Origin: Paracoccus sp. (in: a-proteobacteria)
GTDB taxonomy: Bacteria; Pseudomonadota; Alphaproteobacteria; Rhodobacterales; Rhodobacteraceae
Direction: 5' to 3'
Assembly: GCF_030604785.1 (NCBI RefSeq)
Contig: NZ_JAUVVF010000020.1
Span: forward strand, 1 to 57,291
Length of the DNA: 57,291 bases
Every line of letters starts with the position of its first letter. The first letter of the stretch is position 1. The notes under the pieces are model-generated. The model saw only the letters and a program-made list of their open reading frames with translations. It had not been told where the DNA came from and made no database searches. Of the stretch, positions 45,306 through 54,553 are shown piece by piece. Position numbers and translations under genes: made by a program.

Positions 45306-46352
45306 ATGATCCCCGTATTCGACGGCCATAACGACACCGTGCAGCGGCTTGTGGCCGCCGGACCCGATGCCGCAAGGCTGTGGCAGCAGGGCGACGGCGC
45401 AGGCCATCTGGACCTGCCGCGCGCCCGTGCGGGCGGTCTGGTGGGCGGATTCTTCGCGATCTGGGTCCCCTCGCCAGCCCATCCCGATGAGGCGGCCCAT
45501 CTGCACCAGATGGAGAACCCGCCCTTTGCCCTGCCCCTGCCGGCGGAAGTCGCGCCAGAGGCCGCGCTGCCCCCGGCCTTTGCCCAGGCCGCCGCGCTAC
45601 ACCACCTGAACCGCGAGGGCCTTCTGACCATCGTCACGCGGGCTGCGGATCTGCGCGCCACCATCGCGGCGGGCGGCTTCGCGGCCGTCATGCACATGGA
45701 AGGGGCCGAGGCGATCCGCGACGAGGACGCGCTGCATCTATGGCACGCGATGGGGCTGCGCTCGCTCGGGCCGGTCTGGTCGCGGCCCACGCGGCACGGA
45801 CATGGCGTGCCCTTCGCCTTTCCCTCCTCGCCGGATCTGGGCGGGCCGCTGACGCCGGCCGGGCGCGCGCTGGTGGCAGCCTGCAACCGCCTGGGGATCA
45901 TGCTGGACCTGTCGCATCTGAACGAGGCCGGGTTCGACGACATCGCGCGACTGTCGGATGCGCCGCTGGTGGCAAGCCACAGCGCCGTCCATGCGCTGTG
46001 CCCCAGCAGCCGCAACCTGACCGACCGGCAATTGCGCCAGATCGCCGATAGCGGAGGGCTTGTGGGTCTGAACTTCGCCTCCAGCTTCCTGCGGGCCGAC
46101 GGGCGGCGCCTGCCACTCGAGGATATCGGCGTGATGCTGCGCCACCTGGATCACCTGCTGTCGATCCTGGGCGAGGAAGGCGTGGCTTTGGGCTCGGATT
46201 TCGACGGCGCGCTGATGCCGCGCGATCTGCCCGACGCGGCCGCGCTGCCGCGCCTGATCGCGGCGATGCAGGATCACGGCTATGGCAACGCGCTGATCCG
46301 GCGCATCGCCTGCGATAACTGGCTGTCGGTGCTGGAACGGACCTGGCGCTGA
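45306..46352 (+). CDS. Membrane dipeptidase family (M19) metallopeptidase
   Basis: This 348-residue zinc dipeptidase of the renal-dipeptidase class has metal ligands in VFDGHNDT (H8, D10). The bridging glutamate is in VMHMEGAEAIRDED, and late histidines occur in PLVASHSAVHALCPSSRN and in HRNLTDRQ-like NLTDRQLRQIAD. It has no signal peptide, so it is probably cytoplasmic. It would cleave dipeptides, some with D-residues. The ATG at 45306 was chosen because the catalytic strand starts right after it. Confidence 0.92.
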   Translation: MIPVFDGHNDTVQRLVAAGPDAARLWQQGDGAGHLDLPRARAGGLVGGFFAIWVPSPAHPDEAAHLHQMENPPFALPLPAEVAPEAALPPAFAQAAALHHLNREGLLTIVTRAADLRATIAAGGFAAVMHMEGAEAIRDEDALHLWHAMGLRSLGPVWSRPTRHGHGVPFAFPSSPDLGGPLTPAGRALVAACNRLGIMLDLSHLNEAGFDDIARLSDAPLVASHSAVHALCPSSRNLTDRQLRQIADSGGLVGLNFASSFLRADGRRLPLEDIGVMLRHLDHLLSILGEEGVALGSDFDGALMPRDLPDAAALPRLIAAMQDHGYGNALIRRIACDNWLSVLERTWR

Positions 46353-46359
46353 GGGCCGA

Positions 46360-47649
46360 TCACTCGGCCGCCGGCTGCTCGGCGCTGGCGACCGAGACGA
46401 TCTGCGCCAGTTCGGGATCGGCGTTCAGATCGGCCAGCGCGAAACGCTCGGTCAGGCTGGCGGGCGCAAGCTCGATATTGCTGACGACCTGGGCGCCGGG
46501 CGCGACCGGGCCGTAGGTCTGGCCGTTGACCGCGAAATAGACCGCGCCGGAATTGCCGGTCCGCAGGCGCGGCGCCTCTTCCAGCTTGGGCAGGGCGAAA
46601 CGCTCGCCCGCATCCATGATCTTCTCCAGCAGGACGGTGCCATCGGCGGATGTCACACGCACCCAGGCCGGACGGGCGGCCAGCAGTTCAAGCTGCGGCG
46701 CGTCGGGGGCCAGCGTGCGGACGCCGCCTTCGGCCGGGACGGCATCGGCGACCATGGTCGCGATATCGGTCGACAGCGCCAGATCGGCGGGCATCAGCGG
46801 ACCGAAATCCGCCACCTGCGTCGCCGCCTGCGAGGGTTGCGGCATCGCCACACCGCCTGCCCCCGCAATCGCGGTCGTGGCGGTCTCGGCCAGACCCGGA
46901 TCGATCGCGGCGATCGGACCGTCGCGCGCCGTCAGGACAGGCGCTTCGAGGATCTGCGGACGATAGAGCCGGTCCAGCGCCTCGGGCTGGGGCAGCCGGC
47001 GGGCGATCTCGGCCGGATCGCGCGCTTCCAGATCGGGACCGGCAAGGCCCGCGCCCTGCGTCGGATCAAGCTCGGTGACAAGCTGCGGCAGGTCGTCGCC
47101 CGGCATCAGCGTCACGCGCTGCACCTCTTGCAGCAGCGCATAACCGCCATAGGCCAGCCCCGCGATCAGCGCGATCAGCACCATCAGCGCGCCGATGGCC
47201 CGCGGCTCGAGATCGGCCCAGAAGCTGCGTTCCTGCGGGATGAACAGCGCGCGCGGATTGGCAAGGGCCTCGGCCGGGTCCGAGGGACGACGGACGGGTT
47301 TCGGCCCGGCGGCCGAGGGCGCCATCCCATGCGTCGGCTGGAAGCCCGATTCCGTGCAGAAGCGGCGGAAGGTCCAGTCGGGGTCCATGCCCAGATAGCG
47401 CGCATAGGACCGCACATAGCCGGAGATGAAGCTGGGCGCGTCAAAGGCCGAGATGTCGCAATTCTCGATGGCGGCGACATACGAGGCACGGATGCGCAGC
47501 TCGCGCTGAACGTCCAGCAGCGATTTGCCAAGCGTGGCCCGTTCGCCCCGCATGATATCGCCGAGGCGAGTATCATCGTTCAGGAAATGCTGAACATCCC
47601 CGATCTGAACGACATCCTCTGCCGGGTGTTGCGCCCGCAGCCTGCTCAT
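46360..47649 (-). CDS. rodZ: RodZ-like helix-turn-helix membrane protein
   Basis: This 429-residue protein has RodZ architecture. A cytoplasmic helix-turn-helix covers about residues 33-100 (LGDIMRGERATLGKSLLDVQ, then IENCDISAFDAPSFISGYVR). One membrane segment lies near 150-172, with a long periplasmic linker after it and a C-terminal DUF4115 beta domain (about 315-410: VRVTSADGTVLLEKIMDAGE). RodZ links MreB filaments to the cell-wall elongation complex. It lies downstream of hemA on the same strand with a 108-nt gap. Confidence 0.9.
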   Translation of the reverse strand: MSRLRAQHPAEDVVQIGDVQHFLNDDTRLGDIMRGERATLGKSLLDVQRELRIRASYVAAIENCDISAFDAPSFISGYVRSYARYLGMDPDWTFRRFCTESGFQPTHGMAPSAAGPKPVRRPSDPAEALANPRALFIPQERSFWADLEPRAIGALMVLIALIAGLAYGGYALLQEVQRVTLMPGDDLPQLVTELDPTQGAGLAGPDLEARDPAEIARRLPQPEALDRLYRPQILEAPVLTARDGPIAAIDPGLAETATTAIAGAGGVAMPQPSQAATQVADFGPLMPADLALSTDIATMVADAVPAEGGVRTLAPDAPQLELLAARPAWVRVTSADGTVLLEKIMDAGERFALPKLEEAPRLRTGNSGAVYFAVNGQTYGPVAPGAQVVSNIELAPASLTERFALADLNADPELAQIVSVASAEQPAAE

Positions 47650-47664
47650 CCGAATTGCCTCTTA

Positions 47665-47681
47665 CGCCCGCCAGTCGGGCG
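47665..47681 (-). terminator. Short hairpin between hemA and rodZ
   Basis: CGCCCG at 47665-47670 pairs with CGGGCG at 47676-47681 around CCAGT. It is in the hemA-rodZ gap, only 16 nt before the rodZ start, so it may shape the rodZ leader rather than end hemA transcription. Confidence 0.35.
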
Positions 47682-47757
47682 GTCCGAATCACCGCCCCTG
47701 TCTCTTCTTTACCCGGACGTTATCACGCGGGCGAGAGCAGTTCATCCAAGAACGGGA

Positions 47758-48987
47758 TCAGGCGCTCAATTCGGCGCGATTCAGCGCGCAGTGCGACCAG
47801 AGCCGATCCATCGCCCGAACCAAGTGGTCGATCTGCTTGGGATCATGCACCGGCGAGGGCGTGAAACGCAAGCGTTCCGTACCGCGCGGTACAGTCGGGA
47901 AATTGATCGGCTGCACATAGATGCCGTGGTCGCGCAGCAGCATGTCCGACAGCGCCTTGCAATGGACCGGATGGCCCACATGCACGGGCACGATATGGCT
48001 GCCATGGTCGATGATCGGCATCCCGAGCGATTTCAGCCGCATCTTCAGGATGCGCGCGTGCAGTTGCTGGGCGTCGCGCAGCTTCTGCCCCTCGGGCGTC
48101 TTCAGCAGCGCGATCGATGCCGCAGCCCCTGCCGCGACTGCCGGCGGCAGCGAGGTGGTAAAGATGAAGCCCGGCGCATAGGACCGGATCGCGTCGCACA
48201 TCTTGGCGCTGGCCGCGATATAGCCGCCGAAGACGCCGAAGGCCTTGCCGAGCGTGCCGTTGATGATGTCGATGCGGTGGGCCAGCCGGTCGCGCTCGGC
48301 CACACCGCCGCCGCGGGGGCCATACATGCCGACCGCATGAACCTCGTCCAGATAGGTCAGGGCGCCGAATTCGTCGGCCAGATCGCAGATTGCGGCGATG
48401 GGGCCGAAATCGCCATCCATCGAGTAGATCGATTCAAAGGCAATCAGCTTGGGCGCGGCCGGATCGTCGGCCTCGAGCAGCTGGCGCAGATGGGCCACGT
48501 CGTTGTGGCGGAAGATCCGCTTTGCCCCGCCATTGCGCTTGATCCCCTCGATCATCGAGGCGTGGTTCAGCTCGTCCGAATAGATGATCAGGCCGGGGAA
48601 CAGCTTGGGCAGGGTCGAAAGCGTGGCGTCGTTGGCGATATAGGCCGAGGAAAAGACCAGCGCGGCCTCTTTCTCGTGCAGGTCGGCCAGTTCGGTTTCC
48701 AGCCGCTTGTGATAGACGGTCGTGCCGCTGATGTTGCGCGTCCCGCCCGACCCGGCGCCGGTCGCGTCCAGCGCCTCGTGCATGGCCGAAAGGACGGCCG
48801 GATGCTGGCCCATGCCCAGATAATCGTTCCCGCACCAGACGGTGATTTCCTGCTGTTCGCCATCCGGACGGTTCCAGACGGCCTGAGGAAAACGCCCCTT
48901 GGCACGCTCGATATCAATGAAGGTGCGATAGCGCCCTTCATCGTGCAGACGAGCGATGGCCTGGTCGAGGGCGGCATCATAGTTCAT
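47758..48987 (-). CDS. hemA: 5-aminolevulinate synthase
   Basis: This 409-residue PLP enzyme condenses glycine and succinyl-CoA to 5-aminolevulinate, the first haem step in alphaproteobacteria. The PLP lysine is K248 ([18 protein letters not shown]), the same position as in the Rhodobacter capsulatus enzyme. Other signatures are [26 protein letters not shown] and [13 protein letters not shown]. The ATG at 48987 aligns with family N-termini; an upstream in-frame ATG at 49026 is less likely. An FNR-type box lies 64 nt upstream. Confidence 0.97.
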   Translation of the reverse strand: MNYDAALDQAIARLHDEGRYRTFIDIERAKGRFPQAVWNRPDGEQQEITVWCGNDYLGMGQHPAVLSAMHEALDATGAGSGGTRNISGTTVYHKRLETELADLHEKEAALVFSSAYIANDATLSTLPKLFPGLIIYSDELNHASMIEGIKRNGGAKRIFRHNDVAHLRQLLEADDPAAPKLIAFESIYSMDGDFGPIAAICDLADEFGALTYLDEVHAVGMYGPRGGGVAERDRLAHRIDIINGTLGKAFGVFGGYIAASAKMCDAIRSYAPGFIFTTSLPPAVAAGAAASIALLKTPEGQKLRDAQQLHARILKMRLKSLGMPIIDHGSHIVPVHVGHPVHCKALSDMLLRDHGIYVQPINFPTVPRGTERLRFTPSPVHDPKQIDHLVRAMDRLWSHCALNRAELSA

Positions 48988-49050
48988 TGCGGGCGTTCCC
49001 TTGCATAGCTGGCTGGGTGCAATCATTGTCAGATCACGCGCGGCCCGACA

Positions 49051-49064
49051 TTGATAGAGGTCAA
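49051..49064. promoter_or_regulatory. FNR/FnrL-type box upstream of hemA
   Basis: TTGATAGAGGTCAA matches the FNR consensus TTGAT-N4-ATCAA at nine of ten positions. It lies 64 nt before the hemA ATG and 87 nt before the divergent M20 peptidase ATG. In Rhodobacter hemA is under FnrL control, so oxygen regulation of haem synthesis is likely here. Confidence 0.7.
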
Positions 49065-49150
49065 GGCACGAAAAGGACAGGCCAAAAACGTCGAACTAGA
49101 CGAAAGAAGCATGTCCAATCCCAGCGGATACCCAAGGAAAGATAGGAAAA

Positions 49151-50536
49151 ATGACGGATTCGACAAGACTGGCGGACATCCTGACGCAGCTTGATGCGGA
49201 CCGGGATGCGGCGCTTGAAAGGCTGATGCAATTCCTGCGAATCCCTTCGATCTCGACCGATCCGGCCCATGCGGGCGATGTGCGGACTGCCGCGGAATGG
49301 CTGGCGCGCGAACTGACCGAACTGGGCTTCGAGACGCGGATCCATGACACGCCCGGCCATCCGATGGTGGTCGCCCGCTCGGCCCCCGGCGGTGCGCGCA
49401 GTCTGCTGTTTTATGGCCATTACGACGTCCAGCCGGTCGACCCCCTGGCGCTGTGGGACCGCCCGCCCTTCGAGCCCGCGATCGAGGACACGCCTTCGGG
49501 CCGGGTGATCCGCGGACGCGGCGCCTCGGACGACAAGGGGCAGCTGATGACCTTCATCGAGGCGTTCCGCGCATGGAAGGCCGTCCACGGCGCCCTGCCC
49601 TCTGACCTGATCCTGCTGTTCGAGGGCGAAGAGGAATCCGGCTCGCCCTCTCTGCGTCCGTTCCTGCGCGATCATGCGGGCGATCTGCGCGCCTCGCTGG
49701 CGATGATCTGCGATACGGGGCTATACGCCGATGGCCGTCCGGCGATCACCACGCAGCTTCGCGGCCTTGTGGGACAGGAGGTCGTGATCCATGCCGCCGA
49801 CCGCGACCTGCATTCGGGCAGTTTCGGCGGCCTCGCTGCAAACCCGATCATGGTTCTGGCGCAGGCGCTGGCCGCCCTGAAGGACGAGACCGGGCGCGTC
49901 ACCCTGCCCGGTTTCTACGACGGCGTCGAGGATCTGACCCCCGAACTGGCGCGCGACTGGCAGGCGCTGGATTTCGATGCCGCCGCATTTCTGGGCCGTG
50001 TGGGCCTGTCGCAGCCCGTCGGAGAACAGGGCCGCACCCCGCTGGAAATGGTCTGGAACCGTCCCACGGCCGAGATCAACGGCATCGCGGGCGGCTATGC
50101 GGGCGACGGCTTCAAGACCGTGCTGCCGGCCGAAGCCCGTGCCAAGGTCAGTTTCCGCCTGACAGGCCGACAGGACCCGCAAGCGATCCGCGCCGCCTTT
50201 CAGGACCATGTCCGCCGCTTCGTGCCCGCCGATTGCCGGGTCGAGTTCCACGACCACGGCGCCAGCCCGGCCAGCGTCATGGATGTGTCGGACCCCGCCT
50301 TTGGCTTGGCGAAAGAGGCGCTTGGCGCGGAATGGGGGCGCGAGGCGGCCTTTATCGGAGCGGGCGGCTCGATTCCCATCGCGGGCGATTTCAAGGAGCT
50401 GCTGGGGATGGATTCCATGCTGATCGGCTTTGGCCGTGACGACGACCGCATCCATTCGCCGAACGAGAAATACGATCTGGAAAGCTTCGCCAAGGGCGCG
50501 CGGTCCTGGGCGCGCATTCTGGCGGCGCTGCGCTGA
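49151..50536 (+). CDS. M20-family dipeptidase/metallopeptidase
   Basis: This 461-residue cytoplasmic zinc peptidase of the M20 family has metal ligands in LLFYGHYDVQPVDP (H90, D92), RGASDDKGQLM (D127 or D128) and LFEGEEESGSPSL (glutamates 160-162). The dimerisation domain lies in the middle and DRIHSPNEKYDLESF near the end supplies the last histidine. It resembles carnosinase-like dipeptidases. It is divergent from hemA with 163 nt between them, so the FNR box could influence both. Confidence 0.94.
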   Translation: MTDSTRLADILTQLDADRDAALERLMQFLRIPSISTDPAHAGDVRTAAEWLARELTELGFETRIHDTPGHPMVVARSAPGGARSLLFYGHYDVQPVDPLALWDRPPFEPAIEDTPSGRVIRGRGASDDKGQLMTFIEAFRAWKAVHGALPSDLILLFEGEEESGSPSLRPFLRDHAGDLRASLAMICDTGLYADGRPAITTQLRGLVGQEVVIHAADRDLHSGSFGGLAANPIMVLAQALAALKDETGRVTLPGFYDGVEDLTPELARDWQALDFDAAAFLGRVGLSQPVGEQGRTPLEMVWNRPTAEINGIAGGYAGDGFKTVLPAEARAKVSFRLTGRQDPQAIRAAFQDHVRRFVPADCRVEFHDHGASPASVMDVSDPAFGLAKEALGAEWGREAAFIGAGGSIPIAGDFKELLGMDSMLIGFGRDDDRIHSPNEKYDLESFAKGARSWARILAALR

Positions 50537-50543
50537 TTCAAAA

Positions 50544-50572
50544 GGGCGCGCGGCCCTGCGGCTCGCGCGCCC
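50544..50572 (-). terminator. Terminator of the transglycosylase gene, possibly bidirectional
   Basis: GGGCGCGCG at 50544-50552 pairs perfectly with CGCGCGCCC at 50564-50572. On the minus strand the stem is followed by TTTT (50540-50543). It separates two convergent genes. Confidence 0.7.
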
Positions 50573-50596
50573 CTCAGGCTTCGTCCGTGGTGACGC

Positions 50597-51208
50597 TCAG
50601 GCGCCGCCGCGGCAATAGCTTTGGGACGAGGTCCAGGCGGCGATGTCGGCGCGCTTGGAGGAATTGCGCAGCGGCGCCCAGTCCCGCGCAACGCCGCGCC
50701 AGCCGCTTCCGTCATGGGCCACCGCGTTGTCGCGCCCGACCTGGCGCGACATGATCCGCACCGCGCAGGACATGTTGTCCGCACCGTTGCGGATATTGCC
50801 GGTGCAGCCGTAATGCCGCCAGGTCGCGGGCGCGATCTGCATCAGGCCCAGCCAACGGCCACCACCGCCGGCGGCATTCGGGTTGTAGGTGCTTTCATGC
50901 TTGGCCACCGCCGACAGCAGCCCCGCCCAGAAGGCGCGGCGCCCGGTCTCGTCCAGCGCGGCATATTGCGGGCAGAAGGTCTGAACGTCTTCCGGCACGC
51001 GCGACATGATCGTGGCGCCCTCGCGGTCCAGCGCGGCCAAGGTCGCGCGGGTCCATTCATCCGATCCCTGCCTTGCACCCCACCGCATCGGCGGGGTCGA
51101 TGCCAGCGACATCTGCCGTGCCTCGGCCTGAGCGCGGGCCTCGGTCTTGGCGGCCGGGGCGCAGGCGGCGATCAGGGCAACGGCGGCAAGGGCAAGCGCG
51201 GTGCGCAT
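50597..51208 (-). CDS. Lipoprotein with lytic-transglycosylase (SLT) domain
   Basis: This 203-residue protein starts MRTALALAAVALIAACAP, a lipoprotein signal with the lipobox cysteine at C16. The body resembles SLT lysozyme-like enzymes that cleave peptidoglycan. AKHESTYNPNAAGGG carries the likely catalytic glutamate (about E120), and GLMQIAPATWRHYGC is the typical GLMQI motif. Four cysteines are present in the mature part and may pair. I used the ATG at 51208, where the signal peptide begins. Confidence 0.9.
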   Translation of the reverse strand: MRTALALAAVALIAACAPAAKTEARAQAEARQMSLASTPPMRWGARQGSDEWTRATLAALDREGATIMSRVPEDVQTFCPQYAALDETGRRAFWAGLLSAVAKHESTYNPNAAGGGGRWLGLMQIAPATWRHYGCTGNIRNGADNMSCAVRIMSRQVGRDNAVAHDGSGWRGVARDWAPLRNSSKRADIAAWTSSQSYCRGGA

Positions 51209-51491
51209 CGAGGGCTCGTGAGGTTGTTTCAGCTTGGAACCCGATGCGGCGCTTTCCGCATTCGCGCAATGGCGACGCGCCAAGGGGCTGGCGGATCGGC
51301 AGAATCACGCCACAAGCCCGCCGGGCGGATGGGGGATTTCCGCCGATCCGGCTCGGATTCACGGCCGGTGCGCCAAAAGCGCATACATATCAGGCAATTC
51401 CAGCCCGTGGGGGGCGATTCGTGTGCCCGCTGTCCGGCTGCCGCCTCGTGACAAGACCCGCAGCCTGTCCTACAAGGCGCGAAAGACCGGA

Positions 51492-53030
51492 ATGACCGAT
51501 GAAAAGGCCCGCGCGATGCTTGACCACCTGACCTATGCCGCACCCCAGCCCAAGGTGATCCAGGGCGCCAAAAGCGATTGGGAACTGGTGATCGGCCTTG
51601 AAGTCCATGCGCAGATCGCCTCGAAGGCCAAGCTGTTCTCGGGCGCCTCGACCGAATTCGGGTCCGAGCCCAACAGCAACGTGGCTTTCGTCGATGCCGC
51701 CATGCCCGGAATGCTGCCGGTCATTAACGAATTCTGCGTGGCCCAGGCCGTTCGCACCGGCCTTGGCCTGAAGGCGGCGATCAACCTGCGCTCGGCCTTT
51801 GACCGCAAGAACTATTTCTACCCGGACCTGCCGCAGGGCTACCAGATCAGCCAGCTCTACCACCCCATCGTGGGCGAGGGCGAGGTGATCGTGGATATGG
51901 GCCCCGGCATCGCCCGCCGCGTCCGGATCGAGCGCATCCACATGGAACAGGATGCCGGCAAGTCGATCCATGACATGGACCCGAACATGTCCTTCGTGGA
52001 CCTGAACCGCACCGGCGTCGCCCTGATGGAGATCGTCAGCCGCCCCGACATCCGCGGCCCCGAAGAGGCCGCAGCCTATGTCGCCAAGCTGCGCCAGATC
52101 ATGCGCTATCTGGGCACCTGCGACGGCAACATGCAGAACGGCAACCTGCGCGCCGACGTGAACGTCTCGGTCTGCAAGCCCGGCGATTACGAACGCTTCA
52201 TGGAAACCGGCGATTTCGGCCATCTGGGCACGCGCTGCGAGATCAAGAACATGAACTCGCTGCGCTTCATCCAGGCGGCGATCGAATACGAGGCGCGCCG
52301 CCAGATCGCCATCATCGAGGATGGCGGCACGGTCGTGCAGGAAACCCGCCTCTACGATCCCGACAAGGGCGAGACGCGCTCGATGCGGTCCAAGGAAGAG
52401 GCGCATGATTACCGCTACTTCCCCGATCCCGACCTTTTGCCGCTGGAGATCGATCAGACCTGGGTGGATGACATCGCCGCAGCGATGCCGGAACTGCCCG
52501 ACGAGAAGAAGGCCCGTTTCGTCAAGGATCTGGGCCTGTCCGAATACGATGCGGGCGTGCTGACCGCCGAGGTCGAGAATGCCGATTACTTCGAGGCCGT
52601 GGCCGCCGGCCGTGACGGCAAGATGGCCGCGAACTGGGTCATCAACGAACTCTTCGGCCGCCTGAACAAGGAAGGGCTGACCATCGCGACCTCGCCCGTT
52701 ACGGCGGCGCAGCTGGGCGGCGTGATCGATCTGATCGCCAAGGGCGACATCTCGGGCAAGATCGCCAAGGACCTGTTCGAGATCCTGTGGAACGAGGGCG
52801 GCGATCCCGCCGCCATCGTCGAGGCGCGCGGCATGAAGCAGGTCACCGATCTCGGCGCGATCGAGGCGGCGGTGGACGAGATCATCACCGCCAATCCCGC
52901 GCAGGTCGAGAAGGCCCGTGCCAATCCCAAGCTTGCGGGCTGGTTCGTGGGTCAGGTGCTCAAGGCCACGGGCGGCAAGGCCAATCCGGCGGCGGTGAAC
53001 GACCTCGTCGCGCAGAAACTGGGTCTTTGA
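51492..53030 (+). CDS. gatB: Aspartyl/glutamyl-tRNA amidotransferase subunit B
   Basis: This 512-residue subunit of GatCAB activates mischarged Glu-tRNA(Gln) or Asp-tRNA(Asn) for amidation. Signatures are [50 protein letters not shown] and [18 protein letters not shown]. The tRNA-binding GatB/YqeY tail ends at residue 512. The ATG at 51492 is used, but the ATG at 51516 aligns better with close homologues and may be the real one. gatA and gatC are not adjacent. Confidence 0.97.
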   Translation: MTDEKARAMLDHLTYAAPQPKVIQGAKSDWELVIGLEVHAQIASKAKLFSGASTEFGSEPNSNVAFVDAAMPGMLPVINEFCVAQAVRTGLGLKAAINLRSAFDRKNYFYPDLPQGYQISQLYHPIVGEGEVIVDMGPGIARRVRIERIHMEQDAGKSIHDMDPNMSFVDLNRTGVALMEIVSRPDIRGPEEAAAYVAKLRQIMRYLGTCDGNMQNGNLRADVNVSVCKPGDYERFMETGDFGHLGTRCEIKNMNSLRFIQAAIEYEARRQIAIIEDGGTVVQETRLYDPDKGETRSMRSKEEAHDYRYFPDPDLLPLEIDQTWVDDIAAAMPELPDEKKARFVKDLGLSEYDAGVLTAEVENADYFEAVAAGRDGKMAANWVINELFGRLNKEGLTIATSPVTAAQLGGVIDLIAKGDISGKIAKDLFEILWNEGGDPAAIVEARGMKQVTDLGAIEAAVDEIITANPAQVEKARANPKLAGWFVGQVLKATGGKANPAAVNDLVAQKLGL

Positions 53031-53036
53031 CCCGAA

Positions 53037-53059
53037 GGGCGCGGCACCGGGTCGCGCCC
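53037..53059 (+). terminator. Hairpin after gatB
   Basis: GGGCGCG at 53037-53043 pairs with CGCGCCC at 53053-53059 around a 9-nt loop, starting 7 nt past the gatB stop. No T run follows. Confidence 0.45.
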
Positions 53060-53091
53060 GCCTTCCGGCCCATCACCACAAGGACAGCCCG

Positions 53092-53394
53092 ATGCGCTAT
53101 GAATATGCCGTGATTCCCGCGCCGACCCGGGGCGAGAAGGCCCGCGACGCCAAGACGCCGACCGACCGTTATGCGCTGGCGCTGGCGGCGGAACTGAACC
53201 GCATGGCGGCCGATGGCTGGGATTACCTGCGCGCTGATGTCCTGCCGAGCGAAGAGCGCAGCGGCCTGACCGGGCGCAGCACCGTCTATCACAACGTCCT
53301 GGTGTTCCGCCGCCTTCAGGCCGAACCGGCGGCAGCGCCCGTCCCCGTGATCGCGCCCGAACCCGAACCCGCCCCCGAAACCCGGGACGAGTGA
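53092..53394 (+). CDS. Small DUF4177-like protein
   Basis: This 100-residue protein opens MRYEYAVIPAPTRGEKARD and contains AAELNRMAADGWDYLRADVLPSEE, the pattern of DUF4177-type proteins in which a strand-helix-strand surrounds a GW(E/D)-motif. The tail is proline- and acid-rich (EPEPAPETRDE) and probably disordered. Function unknown. It follows gatB and converges with the amidotransferase gene 5 nt away. Confidence 0.82.
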   Translation: MRYEYAVIPAPTRGEKARDAKTPTDRYALALAAELNRMAADGWDYLRADVLPSEERSGLTGRSTVYHNVLVFRRLQAEPAAAPVPVIAPEPEPAPETRDE

Positions 53395-53399
53395 CCGGC

Positions 53400-54194
53400 T
53401 CAGGCAGCGGCGCTCAGCGCCTGCGGATCGAAGGGCGCGATATCGAAGCGCTCGCCCTCGAAGACGCAGAAGCTGCCGGGCGGAACCTCCTGCCAATCGG
53501 CCTCGTCGGTCTCCAGCGGCTCTGACACGACGGCCCAGCCCCGGCGCGTGGCGGACCAGCGGTGATAGAGCGACGGCGCCTGATCGTCGCTGCTGTAGCG
53601 CAGGACATAAAGCCGCTGCCCGTCCGACAGGGCACAGGCCGCGCGGACATGCGGCGCCTCGCCCCGCTGACGCGCCAGCGCGCCCAAGCGCCCGACCGCG
53701 CGCTCCATCGCGCCGCGCGGATCGTCGTCTAGCCCCTCGCCCAAGGCGATCAGGAACAAAGCCTCGCTGTCGGTGGCGCCCTTGCGATGGGGATAGAACT
53801 CGTCCCGGATCAGCACGTCGGCATGGCGGCGGAAACCATCATATCCGCCGAACTGGCCGTTATGCATGAAGCTCCAGCGCCCGACGGTAAAGGGGTGACA
53901 ATTGTTGCGGCTGGTCGCCGTGCCGGTCGAGGCGCGCACATGGGCCAGAAACAGCCCCGACCGGACCTGTCCGACCAGGCTGCGCAGATTGGGGTCCGAC
54001 CAGGCGGGCATCACGTCGCGGTAAAGTCCCGGCTCGGGCCTTTCGCCATACCATGCGATGCCGAACCCGTCGGCATTGACCGGTGTGTGGCAGCGCATGG
54101 CGCCCTGGCTCTGCCGGATCAGCGAATGCGCCGGCCGGCTGACGATGTCTTCCAGAAAGATCGGTTCGCCCAGATAGGCGGCCCAACGGCACAT
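53400..54194 (-). CDS. Class II glutamine amidotransferase (YafJ/EgtC type)
   Basis: This 264-residue N-terminal-nucleophile amidohydrolase has catalytic cysteine C2 after Met removal (MCRWAAYLGEPIFLED). NADGFGIAWYG, AHVRASTGTATSRNNCHPF and WSFMHNGQFGGY are the glutamine-binding signatures. It resembles YafJ and EgtC, stand-alone hydrolases that act on gamma-glutamyl compounds; no ergothioneine genes are nearby, so the substrate is unclear. Confidence 0.93.
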   Translation of the reverse strand: MCRWAAYLGEPIFLEDIVSRPAHSLIRQSQGAMRCHTPVNADGFGIAWYGERPEPGLYRDVMPAWSDPNLRSLVGQVRSGLFLAHVRASTGTATSRNNCHPFTVGRWSFMHNGQFGGYDGFRRHADVLIRDEFYPHRKGATDSEALFLIALGEGLDDDPRGAMERAVGRLGALARQRGEAPHVRAACALSDGQRLYVLRYSSDDQAPSLYHRWSATRRGWAVVSEPLETDEADWQEVPPGSFCVFEGERFDIAPFDPQALSAAA

Positions 54195-54253
54195 GCCCTG
54201 CCCCTTTGCGTCACTTTTGCGACAGGGTTAGCATGAAAACCCAAAGATTTCAT

Positions 54254-54553
54254 CTATTCCGTCGCGGGAGGGACCTCTTCCACGATCACGAGGTCGCGTT
54301 CGCTGGCCCCTTTGGCATGGGCCAGCGCGGCCTGGTATTCGCTGCTGTGATAGCAGGCAACCGCCGCATCCAGCGAGGGGAAGCGCGCGACCACGTGACG
54401 GGCGCGATCCGCGCCTTCCAGCACGTGATAGCGCCCGCCCCGCGCCAGAAAGACCCCACCATGCGCGGCGATCGCAGGCCCGGCGGCCTTGGCGTAAAGG
54501 CCATAGGCGTCGGGGTCGGTCACATGAACATGGGCAATCCACAAAGCCGTCAT
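54254..54553 (-). CDS. DUF1330 family protein
   Basis: This 99-residue alpha/beta-barrel-like protein has [22 protein letters not shown] at the start, then [17 protein letters not shown] and [21 protein letters not shown], the full DUF1330 pattern related to dimeric ABM folds. Its ATG overlaps the alaS stop by 4 nt, so it is translated from the alaS message. Function unknown. Confidence 0.9.
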   Translation of the reverse strand: MTALWIAHVHVTDPDAYGLYAKAAGPAIAAHGGVFLARGGRYHVLEGADRARHVVARFPSLDAAVACYHSSEYQAALAHAKGASERDLVIVEEVPPATE

